Source: Halobacillus karajensis (lineage in GTDB: Bacteria; Bacillota; Bacilli; Bacillales; Halobacillaceae). From it: a stretch of 64,000 nt of DNA. The DNA lies in contig NZ_FNWW01000010.1 in NCBI RefSeq assembly GCF_900108515.1, forward strand, positions 1 to 64,000, written 5' to 3'. This document shows, piece by piece, positions 54,712 to 63,280 of the stretch (the first letter of the stretch is position 1; every line of letters starts with the position of its first letter). The notes under the pieces are model-generated. The model made no database searches. It saw only the letters and a list, made by a program, of their open reading frames with translations, and had not been told where the DNA came from. A program made the translations under genes and the position numbers.

Positions 54712-55603
54712 AGTTCAAAGCTTATACAAGTCGTTTGGTAAAGAAGCCATACTTAAAGACGTCAGCTTCCATGTCCAAAAGGGGTCGATTTATGGTCTGC
54801 TTGGCTCAAACGGAGCGGGGAAAACGACACTCATGAGAATTATCGCTGGAATCCTCAAACAAAAAAACGGGCATGTCCGCGTTCTTGAAGAAGAAGTGTT
54901 TGACAATGAGAGGATCAAACAAAAGGTTGTATTTCTGCCCGACAGTCTATATTTCCTTCCTCAATATACGACACGGCAGATGGCGGATTACTACAGTAAG
55001 ATGTATGACAGTTGGGATGAAGAGCGTTACCAAAAACTAAAACGGTTGTTTCAACTGGATGAAAAAAGGAAAATCAGTCAGTTCTCCAAAGGCATGCAGC
55101 GGCAGGTTGCGTTTTGGCTTGCTATGTCATCCATGCCGGATGTCTTAATTCTTGATGAACCATTCGATGGATTGGATGCCGTGATGAGGCAAAAGGTGAG
55201 GAATGTAATGATTCAGGATGTCGCTGAACGCGAAATGACCGTTTTGATTTCTTCTCACAATTTAAGAGAAGTAGAAGATGTTTGCGACCATGTTGGTATT
55301 TTACATCAAGGTGAAATCCTGCTTGAGCGCGATTTAGATGATTTGAAGGCAGATGTTCATAAAATTCAAGTAGCTTTTCAGGAGGAAGCCTTCCATCCTG
55401 AAGCATCTGGTCTGGATATTTTGCATCAGGAAAAGCGTGGAAGTGTCTTCTTGTTGATTGTCAGAGGGAATGAAGGCGATATTTCAGCGGAAATGAAAAA
55501 GCACCGCCCGCTTGTCTATGATAGACTACCGCTCACTTTAGAAGAAATATTTATATACGAAATGGGAGGTGTAGGTTATGCGTTCGAAAACATTATCGTT
55601 TAA
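54704..55603 (+). CDS. ABC transporter ATP-binding protein
   Basis: 299 residues. Walker A GSNGAGKTT (about 39-47), signature FSKGMQRQ (variant of LSGGQ), Walker B DVLILDEPFDGLD, H-loop SSHNLRE. The C-terminal ~70 residues are a family-specific extension. Similar to the ATPases of YtrB/EcsA-type antibiotic-response exporters. GAAGGAGGTCAAGAGA precedes ATG 54704. The end overlaps the permease start by 26 nt. Confidence 0.92.
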   Translation: MIEVQSLYKSFGKEAILKDVSFHVQKGSIYGLLGSNGAGKTTLMRIIAGILKQKNGHVRVLEEEVFDNERIKQKVVFLPDSLYFLPQYTTRQMADYYSKMYDSWDEERYQKLKRLFQLDEKRKISQFSKGMQRQVAFWLAMSSMPDVLILDEPFDGLDAVMRQKVRNVMIQDVAEREMTVLISSHNLREVEDVCDHVGILHQGEILLERDLDDLKADVHKIQVAFQEEAFHPEASGLDILHQEKRGSVFLLIVRGNEGDISAEMKKHRPLVYDRLPLTLEEIFIYEMGGVGYAFENIIV

Positions 55604-57572
55604 TAAAGAGATCATTAAACAGGACTTCCGGAATGTCGGTTGGGTAAGCATTGTTTATTTTCTGGGGCTATTTTTCACCTTGCCGATGCAATTGTTTATG
55701 GAAATGAGCAGGGAGGAACCGCGCATTCCTAATGGTCATGGATTATTCAGTTCCATTTTTACTTATGAACTGCAATTGTTTTTCCTTTTCGTTATGCCAG
55801 TGTTAATGGCCGTCTTTTTATTCCGTTATCTGCACGTCAAAGGAGCTTCAGACTTCGCGCACAGTTTCCCAATGAAAAGAGGAAGGTTGTTCAATCACCA
55901 TATTCTATCAGGAGTTATTCTATTAATTCTTCCTATTCTGCTTAACTATTTGATTCTTTTTATTACGGCAGGTGTCGCGGATGTGGAAAGTTATTATAAG
56001 GTGACTAATTTGAGTTACTGGTTATGGCTATTCAGTTCAATGACGCTCCTTATCTTTATGGTAGGCGTTTTTGTGGGCACTTTGACAGGGCTGTCTGCTG
56101 TACAAGGAATACTCACATATATTTTATTAGTTTTACCCGCCGGTTTATATACCTTAATTGCTTTTCATTTAAGTTCCTATATCAAAGGATACTCTGGGGA
56201 CGTGGTGCTTGAACAATCCATTCAATATTTTTCTCCATTGGCTGATTTGGTAAAATTTCAGCGTTATGGGCCGGACACTGCAGAAGTTCCAGTTGGCACG
56301 ATCCCATTAATTATTTATAGCGTTGTTATGGCTGTCTTTTATATTGCGTCTCTATTTCTATATAAAAAACGTCCGCTTGAATCAGCTGGCCGTGCATTAG
56401 CTGTGAGGGCTCTTAACCCAGTGTTTAAGGTGGGAGTGACGTTCTGTTTCGCTCTATTTGGCGGGATGTATTTTACCGTATCTCAATATGAATACGGCTG
56501 GATGATCACGGGGTATTTGATCGGTGGAACAGTCGGTTACGCGGGAGCTTCTATGCTTCTTGAAAAAACTTGGCGTATCTTTAATGGGAGACATCTTAAG
56601 GGATGGTTCGCTTATGGGGCTTTCACCGGTGCCTTAATTGCCCTGATTCCATTCCTTTGGCAAAACTATGAATCGTATGTACCGGAACGTAGTGAAGTAG
56701 ATAGGGTCTATGTGAGCGGTGGTTATTGGCAGTATCAGAGTATGGTCAATGAAGAAATGGATATCCCATTCATTACCTCTCCGGAAGCTATTCAGTCGAC
56801 GATTGATCTGCATGAACAGTTGATCGAAGTTAGTGATCCATTGGAAGGTGGCCGGGATTACTTCTTCTTCGTCTATCAAATGAAAGATGGAAGTGAAATT
56901 TACCGTCAATACAGTGTGGATGACAAAGAGGTTTCAGAAGCGAAGAAAGCTGTTTATGAAACTGAAGGATACAAGAACATTCAATACCCTGTATTAGCTC
57001 TTGAATCTGATAAAGTGAACCAAATTTCCATAGATTCCTATTCGGGGCAAGGGAGAAAAGAGTTTTATGATCCTGAGCAAATTACTGGTTTTATGGAAGC
57101 AGTAAAAGAAGATATTGAAGGCATGTCTTATGAAGACATAGTTACACCGCGCGGGTTGTATTCAGGTGTACACTTTACCGTTGATGGAGACCCTGACAAC
57201 CCTTTTCATTTCCAACTTCATCTATCTTTTGAGAAGACGATGGATTGGTTGAAGCAAGAAGGATTTTATGAAGAAGCGATGACTTTGCCGGAGGATATTC
57301 ATCGGGCTGATGTATATCGTTGGCCGCAAAACCACGACTTTCCACATACTGACGCAAGGTTTATTTTGGACCGTTTAAAAGAAGCGGGTGTAGAACCACT
57401 TGAGGTTAAGGGTAATGAGGAGATTGGCTCTCTAATGGAAGGGCAATCAAATCAGGAAAAGGGAGCTTACATTGTTGCGTTTTATTTCGATGAACGGTAC
57501 TCCGATCATTATGAAGTATTAAGTTTTGACAATGGTCAAGCTCCAGGGTTTATTAAGGAACACTTCGAATAA
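55578..57572 (+). CDS. ABC transporter permease with large C-terminal extracytoplasmic domain
   Basis: 664 residues. About eight membrane segments (between residues 20 and 365) are followed by a ~300-residue soluble part, probably external, with a DUF6449-like pattern. FAHSFPMKRGRLFNHH is typical of the YtrC/D-type permease group. It forms the membrane part of the exporter or sensor with the preceding ATPase. The ribosome binding site is GGGAGGTGTAGGTT. Confidence 0.85.
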   Translation: MRSKTLSFNKEIIKQDFRNVGWVSIVYFLGLFFTLPMQLFMEMSREEPRIPNGHGLFSSIFTYELQLFFLFVMPVLMAVFLFRYLHVKGASDFAHSFPMKRGRLFNHHILSGVILLILPILLNYLILFITAGVADVESYYKVTNLSYWLWLFSSMTLLIFMVGVFVGTLTGLSAVQGILTYILLVLPAGLYTLIAFHLSSYIKGYSGDVVLEQSIQYFSPLADLVKFQRYGPDTAEVPVGTIPLIIYSVVMAVFYIASLFLYKKRPLESAGRALAVRALNPVFKVGVTFCFALFGGMYFTVSQYEYGWMITGYLIGGTVGYAGASMLLEKTWRIFNGRHLKGWFAYGAFTGALIALIPFLWQNYESYVPERSEVDRVYVSGGYWQYQSMVNEEMDIPFITSPEAIQSTIDLHEQLIEVSDPLEGGRDYFFFVYQMKDGSEIYRQYSVDDKEVSEAKKAVYETEGYKNIQYPVLALESDKVNQISIDSYSGQGRKEFYDPEQITGFMEAVKEDIEGMSYEDIVTPRGLYSGVHFTVDGDPDNPFHFQLHLSFEKTMDWLKQEGFYEEAMTLPEDIHRADVYRWPQNHDFPHTDARFILDRLKEAGVEPLEVKGNEEIGSLMEGQSNQEKGAYIVAFYFDERYSDHYEVLSFDNGQAPGFIKEHFE

Positions 57573-57590
57573 AGGGAGAGAAAGAAGAAA

Positions 57591-58106
57591 ATGGACTTTT
57601 GTGAGATGTATAAACAATATTATCATCGTGTCTTTTACACAGCTTTAAAAGTGACCAAAAACCCTTGTTCAGCTGAAGATATCCTTCAAGAAACGTTCAT
57701 TAAGGCTTATGATAAACTTGAAGAAATCAAAGATGAGAATAAAGTGGGGGCGTGGCTTTCTACGATTGCTCATCGAAAGGCCATTGATTTAATTCGTAAG
57801 GAGAAGAGAGCCGTGCTTTTACCTATCGAAGAAATCCCACCGTCCCGTACCGTAGAAGAATGCTCAGACGTCGAATGCATCTGTGAACAACGCTGTTTAG
57901 AGGAAGATATAAAGAAACGTACCCTGATGCTAAGTCCGAAATTACGTGCTGTTTTTCAACTGAGTTATTACAAACAGTTACAGGAAAAGGAGATTGCCTA
58001 TAACTTGAAGATTTCACCAGCAGCCGTTAAGTCACGTCTTCACCGTGCCAGACAAATGATGAAGGGAACTTTAGAGAAAGACATCCAGCACTCTTCTACA
58101 GCATAA
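57591..58106 (+). CDS. ECF sigma factor with Cys-rich linker
   Basis: 171 residues. Region 2 (about 8-75) has YHRVFYTALKV, AEDILQETFIKAYDKL and LSTIAHRKAIDLIRKEKR. Region 4 (about 110-160) has LSPKLRAVFQLSYY and AAVKSRLHRARQMM. The linker contains four cysteines in a CX4CXCX3C pattern (C91, C96, C98, C102), with Cys4 and Cys25 in addition. It lies 18 nt after the ABC permease in the same apparent operon. No anti-sigma gene follows. This resembles the B. subtilis sigY locus in linking a sigma factor to an ABC transporter. The Cys linker suggests metal or redox sensing by the sigma factor itself (inference). Confidence 0.88.
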   Translation: MDFCEMYKQYYHRVFYTALKVTKNPCSAEDILQETFIKAYDKLEEIKDENKVGAWLSTIAHRKAIDLIRKEKRAVLLPIEEIPPSRTVEECSDVECICEQRCLEEDIKKRTLMLSPKLRAVFQLSYYKQLQEKEIAYNLKISPAAVKSRLHRARQMMKGTLEKDIQHSSTA

Positions 58107-58111
58107 ACGAA

Positions 58112-58147
58112 CGAAAGCAGGGTTCCAGACGGAATCCTGCTTTTTTA
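58112..58147 (+). terminator. Terminator of the GntR-ABC-sigma operon
   Basis: AAAGCAGGGTTCC pairs with GGAATCCTGCTTT around AGAC, followed by TTT. Confidence 0.9.
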
Positions 58148-58196
58148 AAATGATTATGGTAAAATTTTCTGTTCACGTTAATGAAGTGGAGAGGCG

Positions 58197-58586
58197 GTGG
58201 GAATTTTGACAAAAACTTACGCACTTCTGATAGGTGTGCTTTTTTTGCTCTCCGGTTGTGGAGGAAACGGACAAGTACTTAACCTCCCCGAAAAGGATGG
58301 GGATATCCACTTTTATGCTTTTGTTGAAGGCGTGTCTAAGGAAAGGGAGACCTCCCCGGAATATGATCGAATCCAGGCACTTGTGATCGAAATGCAAACC
58401 AATGAGGCGATTGATCTTACCCAGGTTGATATTCAAGTCAAGAAAGAGGACACCATAGAGAAATACAAAGAGATTATTGATGGGTTTCCGACCTATGTCC
58501 TCCTTGATCATGAAGGAATCGTTTTGAAAACTTCAAACCTGGATGACGTGCAGGAATATGTGGAAAATACGCGAATTAAGCCTTAA
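58197..58586 (+). CDS. Thioredoxin-like lipoprotein without a CxxC site
   Basis: 129 residues. Signal peptide with lipobox LSGC (Cys about 23). The end, GFPTYVLLDHEGIVLKTSNLDDVQEYV, resembles the last half of a thioredoxin fold, including a cis-Pro-like FPT. No redox Cys pair is present, so a binding or chaperone role is more likely. GTG 58197 is used here; TTG 58206 is an alternative behind GGCGGTGGGAATT. The next gene is 33 nt away. Confidence 0.6.
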   Translation: MGILTKTYALLIGVLFLLSGCGGNGQVLNLPEKDGDIHFYAFVEGVSKERETSPEYDRIQALVIEMQTNEAIDLTQVDIQVKKEDTIEKYKEIIDGFPTYVLLDHEGIVLKTSNLDDVQEYVENTRIKP

Positions 58587-58619
58587 GGGAACTTCTTTAA
58601 GAAAAAAAGGTGGATGCGT

Positions 58620-59369
58620 ATGACTCTTATCTCATTCCTGGCAATTTTATGTGTAGGTATTAGTGCAGGGTTTATTAATGTCATGGCTGGAGGCGGTTCT
58701 TTGTTGACCCTGCCTATGTTAATCTTCTTTGGGCTGCCCTCAGCGGTGGCAAACGGAACGAATCGGATAGCCTTAATGGCTCAGAATATTGTAGCTATTA
58801 TTTCCTATCGTAATGGCGGTTACTTTGATTGGAAGTTTAGTATAATCCTGGCGGTTCCTGCGCTGATTGGTTCGATCGCAGGCGCCCAAATTGCTATCGC
58901 TATGTCTGATGAACTTTTTAATCGCATTTTATCTATAGTCATGATCGTAGTATTAGTGATCATCATTTGGAAACCTCATCAAACCTTTTCGGCTAAGGCT
59001 ATGCAGAAGACCTTGGGAAGGAAAATAGGGTTAATGATCATCTTTTTTTTAGTGGGGGTATATGGAGGTTTTATCCAGGCTGGTGTTGGCTTTGTCATTA
59101 TTGCGGCCTTAACATTAATGACAGGGTTGTCGTTGGTCAAGATTAATAGTATAAAAGTTTTTATTGTAGCGATCTACACGTTATCGGCTCTTCTTGTTTT
59201 TATTATCAATGATCAGATTCATTGGGGGTATGGGATGACACTCGCCATTGGCACGAGTATTGGGGCTTTTCTTGGAAGCAAATTTGCCGTCAAGCATGGA
59301 GACAAATGGGTACAGCGCATTCTTATTGTTGCCGTCGTCGCCATGGCTGTAAAGCTTTTCTTTACATAA
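58620..59369 (+). CDS. TauE/SafE-family (TSUP) permease
   Basis: 249 residues, about eight membrane segments. GGGSLLTLPMLIFFGLPSAVANGTNRIAL (N-half) and GFIQAGVGFVIIAALTLMTGLSLVKINSIK (C-half) are the two family repeats. It exports sulfite or organosulfur anions in known cases; the substrate here is unknown. AAAGGTGG lies 6 nt before ATG 58620, so the ATG at 58614 is rejected. Confidence 0.9.
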   Translation: MTLISFLAILCVGISAGFINVMAGGGSLLTLPMLIFFGLPSAVANGTNRIALMAQNIVAIISYRNGGYFDWKFSIILAVPALIGSIAGAQIAIAMSDELFNRILSIVMIVVLVIIIWKPHQTFSAKAMQKTLGRKIGLMIIFFLVGVYGGFIQAGVGFVIIAALTLMTGLSLVKINSIKVFIVAIYTLSALLVFIINDQIHWGYGMTLAIGTSIGAFLGSKFAVKHGDKWVQRILIVAVVAMAVKLFFT

Positions 59370-59449
59370 ATCATTGGGATACCTGTCATACTATTGGATA
59401 AATGGAGGGGAAAGAAGACGAATCATCGGCCCATCCCTTAAGGGAATAG

Positions 59450-59483
59450 AGAAACCCGGCCAGGTATTCTGGTCGGGTTTTTG
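59450..59483 (+). terminator. Terminator of the TSUP permease gene
   Basis: AAACCCGGCCAG pairs with CTGGTCGGGTTT around GTATT, followed by TT. Confidence 0.9.
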
Positions 59484-59530
59484 AATGGTCCAGGAAGAAG
59501 GAAAAAACTTCTGCTGTTTTTTACAGCCTC

Positions 59531-59998
59531 TTAAAGGGCTGGTGTCGGGGTCGGCTCCGCATACCCACTTTCATAGGCAGCATCAATCTTGTCTCTAATT
59601 TCTTTTATTGATTTCCCTTGTTGATAGTCGACGATTGATTGAGCTGCAATATCAAGACACACGCCACATTTTGTGCCATGATCATCCCAAACGATCCTTC
59701 CATCTTCCTTATTTTCATGGATAAAGCAATCATAGTTGTCTCGGTGGCCTACACTTTCCCCACATCCACAGTAACAAGGGATATTTTCCAACAGCTTCTT
59801 GTTTTTTGCCGCAGCCATATAGATGGTGTGCATCTCCTCTGGCTTTTCGTCCATAAATGCAGGGAGTGTATCCATCGACGCGGTTTCTTCACGAATATCG
59901 CCGTTTACATGTTCCACGTGGTTTTCCTCTTCAGAAGTACACCCGGATAAGGACGTCCCTATGAGAAGTGTAAGAATAAGCAGTATGGATTTTTTCAT
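59531..59998 (-). CDS. PCYCGC-motif lipoprotein
   Basis: 155 residues. Signal peptide with lipobox LSGC (Cys about 20). The conserved PCYCGCGESVGHRDNYDCF block (about 76-94) and HGTKCGVCLDIA define a Bacillaceae family annotated by this motif. Five or more Cys plus His suggest binding of a metal outside the membrane. Function unknown. Confidence 0.88.
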   Translation of the reverse strand: MKKSILLILTLLIGTSLSGCTSEEENHVEHVNGDIREETASMDTLPAFMDEKPEEMHTIYMAAAKNKKLLENIPCYCGCGESVGHRDNYDCFIHENKEDGRIVWDDHGTKCGVCLDIAAQSIVDYQQGKSIKEIRDKIDAAYESGYAEPTPTPAL

Positions 59999-60126
59999 AA
60001 AAGTAGTCCCCTCTAATATTGTGATAGTTTCATCTTAAAGAGGGGGGGAAGAAGTTTCAATGCTTTTCTAGAAAGTTAGATCATCTGTCACAAATATTTA
60101 ATAGGATGACGTTGCCCTCTTCTTGT

Positions 60127-60161
60127 AAAAAAAGCGCAAACTTTTACATAAGTTTGCGCAA
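60127..60161 (-). terminator. Terminator of the siderophore-binding protein gene
   Basis: On the minus strand GCGCAAACTT pairs with AAGTTTGCGC and is followed by TTTTTTT. Confidence 0.93.
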
Positions 60162-60172
60162 ATGTTGATTTC

Positions 60173-61117
60173 TTATTTACTTAACGTCTCAACGACCTGA
60201 TCGATAGTCATTTCGTGTGCGATGGCACCGTCGATCGTCCAATGACTCGGATCATTCATTTGATAGACTTGGTTATTCTTAGCTGCAGGGGTATTCTGCC
60301 AAACGGAACTGTTTTCTAATATTTCGAAACCAGGTTCCCCTTCATTTCCGATAAGAAACACGTGATCGGCGTCTAGTTGTCCCAATTTTTCGAGAGAAAT
60401 TGGATTCCATTCTTCTCCTTGTTCTGGAAGGTTCTGAATGAATTCAGGCTGGGCAATGCCCATGTCATCGTAGAAAATATTAGCACCATAGCGGTTTTTA
60501 TCGAATACGTAGAACTGTTCGCCCATGGTCCAGATGAAAGCGACGGATTCGTCCCCTATGCTATCTTTCAGTTTATCGGAAGCTTCCTCGACCTTCTGGT
60601 CAAAATCAGTAAGAACTTGTTCGGCTTTCTCTTCTTTGTCCAGAATTTCACCCATTGTCGTCAGCTGATCTCGCCAATCTGCACTTGTCTTTTGTTCATA
60701 GACATAGGTGGGGGCGATGGCACTATAGTCTTCATAGCTTCCATTTTGCATAATAGAAGGGGAGCTGAAGATAATGAGGTCCGGATTTTGTTCAAGGGTT
60801 TGTTCTAGCGGAAGATCCCACCCGATTTTAGGAACATCTTTCAATTGTGGCTGTAGATAGTCAAGAACAGTCTCACCTAAAGACCATTGTGCCACAGGCT
60901 TTTCATCTAAGGCAATAAGGGAGTCTTCTAAGTATGGAGCAAGAATCCGCTCAGGGTTATCGGGCAGGGTAATTTCTCCTTCGGCATGTGTCAGTGTGCG
61001 TTCATCTGTTTTTTCATTACTGGAAGAGGATGAGGGCTTTTCGTCACTGCTACATCCGGCAACAGCTAGAATAAGGAGTAGAACACCAGTTATATATAAG
61101 AATGCTTTTTTCGACAT
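60173..61117 (-). CDS. Iron-siderophore ABC transporter substrate-binding lipoprotein
   Basis: 314 residues. Signal peptide with lipobox VAGC (Cys22) and a Ser-rich linker, then a periplasmic-binding-protein fold of the FecB/FhuD/YclQ class (LPDNPERILAPYLED, DLIIFSSPSIMQ, DHVFLIGNE, WTIDGAIAHEMTIDQV). It delivers a ferric siderophore to the divergent permeases. Regulated by the Fur box between them. Confidence 0.92.
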   Translation of the reverse strand: MSKKAFLYITGVLLLILAVAGCSSDEKPSSSSSNEKTDERTLTHAEGEITLPDNPERILAPYLEDSLIALDEKPVAQWSLGETVLDYLQPQLKDVPKIGWDLPLEQTLEQNPDLIIFSSPSIMQNGSYEDYSAIAPTYVYEQKTSADWRDQLTTMGEILDKEEKAEQVLTDFDQKVEEASDKLKDSIGDESVAFIWTMGEQFYVFDKNRYGANIFYDDMGIAQPEFIQNLPEQGEEWNPISLEKLGQLDADHVFLIGNEGEPGFEILENSSVWQNTPAAKNNQVYQMNDPSHWTIDGAIAHEMTIDQVVETLSK

Positions 61118-61147
61118 TTATTGTGCCTCCTAAGAAATTTATGATAA

Positions 61148-61166
61148 GATAATGATAATCATTATC
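61148..61166. promoter_or_regulatory. Fur box
   Basis: GATAATGATAATCATTATC is a perfect 19-bp consensus Fur operator. It lies between the divergent binding-protein and permease genes, 31 and 49 bp from their starts, so it can repress both when iron is plentiful. Confidence 0.95.
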
Positions 61167-61214
61167 ACTAGAAGTGTCAATACTAAGCAAGATACATAGA
61201 AAGGGTTGCTGGCA

Positions 61215-62261
61215 GTGGGGGAGCGAAGAGAACGTAGATATACAAAAATAGGCCAAGGGCAGAAAGGATATTGGCAGATAGGTCTGTTAGCTGCTGGGAT
61301 TATTGTCTTGTTAGCTTTTTCAATGGCCTTATCAATTTCTGTCGGTGCCGCGTCTATTAACTTGGGGACGGTTTGGGAAGCTTTGTTTGCTTTTTCCCCT
61401 GATTCTCCTGATCATGCAGTAATCCGAGAATTGCGGTTGCCCCGAGCATTGGCGGGTGCGCTTGTGGGTGCATTTTTAGCTGTATCGGGAGCGATTATGC
61501 AAGGGCTGACACGAAACCCGCTCGCTTCTCCCTCTATCATGGGGGTAACTCACGGGGCCGCATTTGCTTTGATTATCGCCATCGTTTTCTTTCCAGCGAT
61601 CAGTAATATCGGCATGACATTGGCTGCTTTTATCGGTGCAGGTCTCGGAGTTATTCTTGTGTTCACTATAGGTTCCTTGTCCAAAGGAGGATTGACACCT
61701 GCGAAGTTAGCGCTTGCGGGTGTAGCCATCGGTGGGATGCTCAGTTCTTTATCTTCCGCGATCTCTTTACACTTTCAAGTCGCTAAACAGATGAGCTTTT
61801 GGTATGCAGGAGGATTAACGGCAACCGATTGGGTTTCTGTCCATATTCTATTAGCAGCGGGTGTGGTCGGTTTGACCATGGCCTTATTCATCTCTCGGTC
61901 TGTAACTCTATTGAGCCTGGGAGATGATGTATCTAAAGGTTTAGGCCAAAACACGATGGTTGTGAAGGTGCTAGGAGTTATCGTTGTATTTATTTTAACG
62001 GGTGCAGCTGTTTCTGTTGCAGGAACTGTCGGTTTTATAGGGCTCGTTATTCCGCATATTGCCCGGTTTCTAGTTGGTACAGATTATCGCCTGATTATTC
62101 CTGTATCGGCGCTGTTCGGCAGTTTATTGCTCGTATTATCAGATATTGGGGCCAAGCTTTTGAATGCCCCCTTTGAAACACCGGTAGGAGCCATTACAGC
62201 ATGCATAGGCGTACCGTTTTTCTTGTATTTGGCTCGTAACGAAGGGGGGAGAAATCTATGA
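61215..62261 (+). CDS. Iron-siderophore ABC permease (FecCD family), first subunit
   Basis: 348 residues, about nine to ten membrane segments. Family blocks: RLPRALAGALVGAFLAVSGAIMQGLTRNPLASP (about 70-102) and GTVGFIGLVIPHIARFLVGTDYR near the end. AAGGG lies 9 nt before GTG 61215; the TTG at 61206 overlaps the SD. Overlaps the next permease by 4 nt. No ATPase gene is seen before the window ends. Confidence 0.92.
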   Translation: MGERRERRYTKIGQGQKGYWQIGLLAAGIIVLLAFSMALSISVGAASINLGTVWEALFAFSPDSPDHAVIRELRLPRALAGALVGAFLAVSGAIMQGLTRNPLASPSIMGVTHGAAFALIIAIVFFPAISNIGMTLAAFIGAGLGVILVFTIGSLSKGGLTPAKLALAGVAIGGMLSSLSSAISLHFQVAKQMSFWYAGGLTATDWVSVHILLAAGVVGLTMALFISRSVTLLSLGDDVSKGLGQNTMVVKVLGVIVVFILTGAAVSVAGTVGFIGLVIPHIARFLVGTDYRLIIPVSALFGSLLLVLSDIGAKLLNAPFETPVGAITACIGVPFFLYLARNEGGRNL

Positions 62262-63259
62262 GCAACAAGCGTTATCCGTTACTAATTTCAGCCCTCTTTC
62301 TGTTTTTATGCGTAATGGTACTGGTCAGTCTCAATATGGGGGTCGTTAAAATAGCTCCCCTTGATGTTTTTCGGACGTTGATTGGCCAGGGAACGGAACG
62401 CCAGGAGTTAGTGCTTTTTAATTTTCGATTACCCACAGTGGTCCTTGCCTTGTTTGTAGGGGCAGGTCTTGCCGTTTCGGGGGCAATACTGCAAGGGGTC
62501 ACTCAAAACGACCTTGCTGAGCCAGGTATTCTCGGGATTAATACAGGGGCTGGATTAGCTGTCATTCTTTATATTTTCTTTTTTCAACAGTCGATGACGA
62601 GCGTTAGTGATCTGGGGATATATTTCCTTCCTCTCTTTGCATTTGGCGGGGCTTTGGCTGCTGCATTGATCATTTATGCACTTGCATGGGAAAAGGGGAT
62701 TCACCCCATTCGTCTCCTGCTTGTCGGTATTGGAGTAAATGCCGGATTTAGTGCGGTACTGATGATATTCCAGGTGAAAATGAACCCACAGGATTTTAGT
62801 CAAGCTCTTGTTTGGCTTGCTGGGGATTTATGGATGGGCAATTGGAATCTAGTCTTAGCTGTTGTCCCGGCTATTGTGGTCCTGATCGGATGGACATTGT
62901 ACAAATCACGAACATTGAATGCTATGAACTTGGGAGATTCGGTATCTATGGGACTTGGAGTCCGTGTAGAGAAAGAGCGGGGCGTATTCTTGATCCTTGC
63001 CGTTGGTCTAGCTGGATTGTCAGTGGCCGCTGGGGGCGGCATTGCTTTTCTAGGGTTGGTAGCTCCTCATATAGCACGCCGGATTGTCGGCCCTGGTCAT
63101 GAACGCATGATCCCAGTGGCTTCTTTAATCGGGGCGGTGTTATTGGTAACAGCGGACATGATAGGAAAAAATATTATTGCTCCTGCTGAAATTCCTGTAG
63201 GGATTATCGTTTCCCTTGTAAGTACCCCGTACTTTGTTTACCTGCTTATGAAAACTTGA
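62258..63259 (+). CDS. Iron-siderophore ABC permease (FecCD family), second subunit
   Basis: 333 residues. Same family: FRLPTVVLALFVGAGLAVSGAILQGVTQNDLAEPGILG and GGGIAFLGLVAPHIARRIVGPGHERM. It pairs with the preceding subunit in the membrane. ATGA overlap indicates translational coupling. Expected to be Fur-controlled with the first gene. Confidence 0.92.
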   Translation: MSNKRYPLLISALFLFLCVMVLVSLNMGVVKIAPLDVFRTLIGQGTERQELVLFNFRLPTVVLALFVGAGLAVSGAILQGVTQNDLAEPGILGINTGAGLAVILYIFFFQQSMTSVSDLGIYFLPLFAFGGALAAALIIYALAWEKGIHPIRLLLVGIGVNAGFSAVLMIFQVKMNPQDFSQALVWLAGDLWMGNWNLVLAVVPAIVVLIGWTLYKSRTLNAMNLGDSVSMGLGVRVEKERGVFLILAVGLAGLSVAAGGGIAFLGLVAPHIARRIVGPGHERMIPVASLIGAVLLVTADMIGKNIIAPAEIPVGIIVSLVSTPYFVYLLMKT

Positions 63260-63280
63260 TAGAAAAGGAGCCTTTACGTA

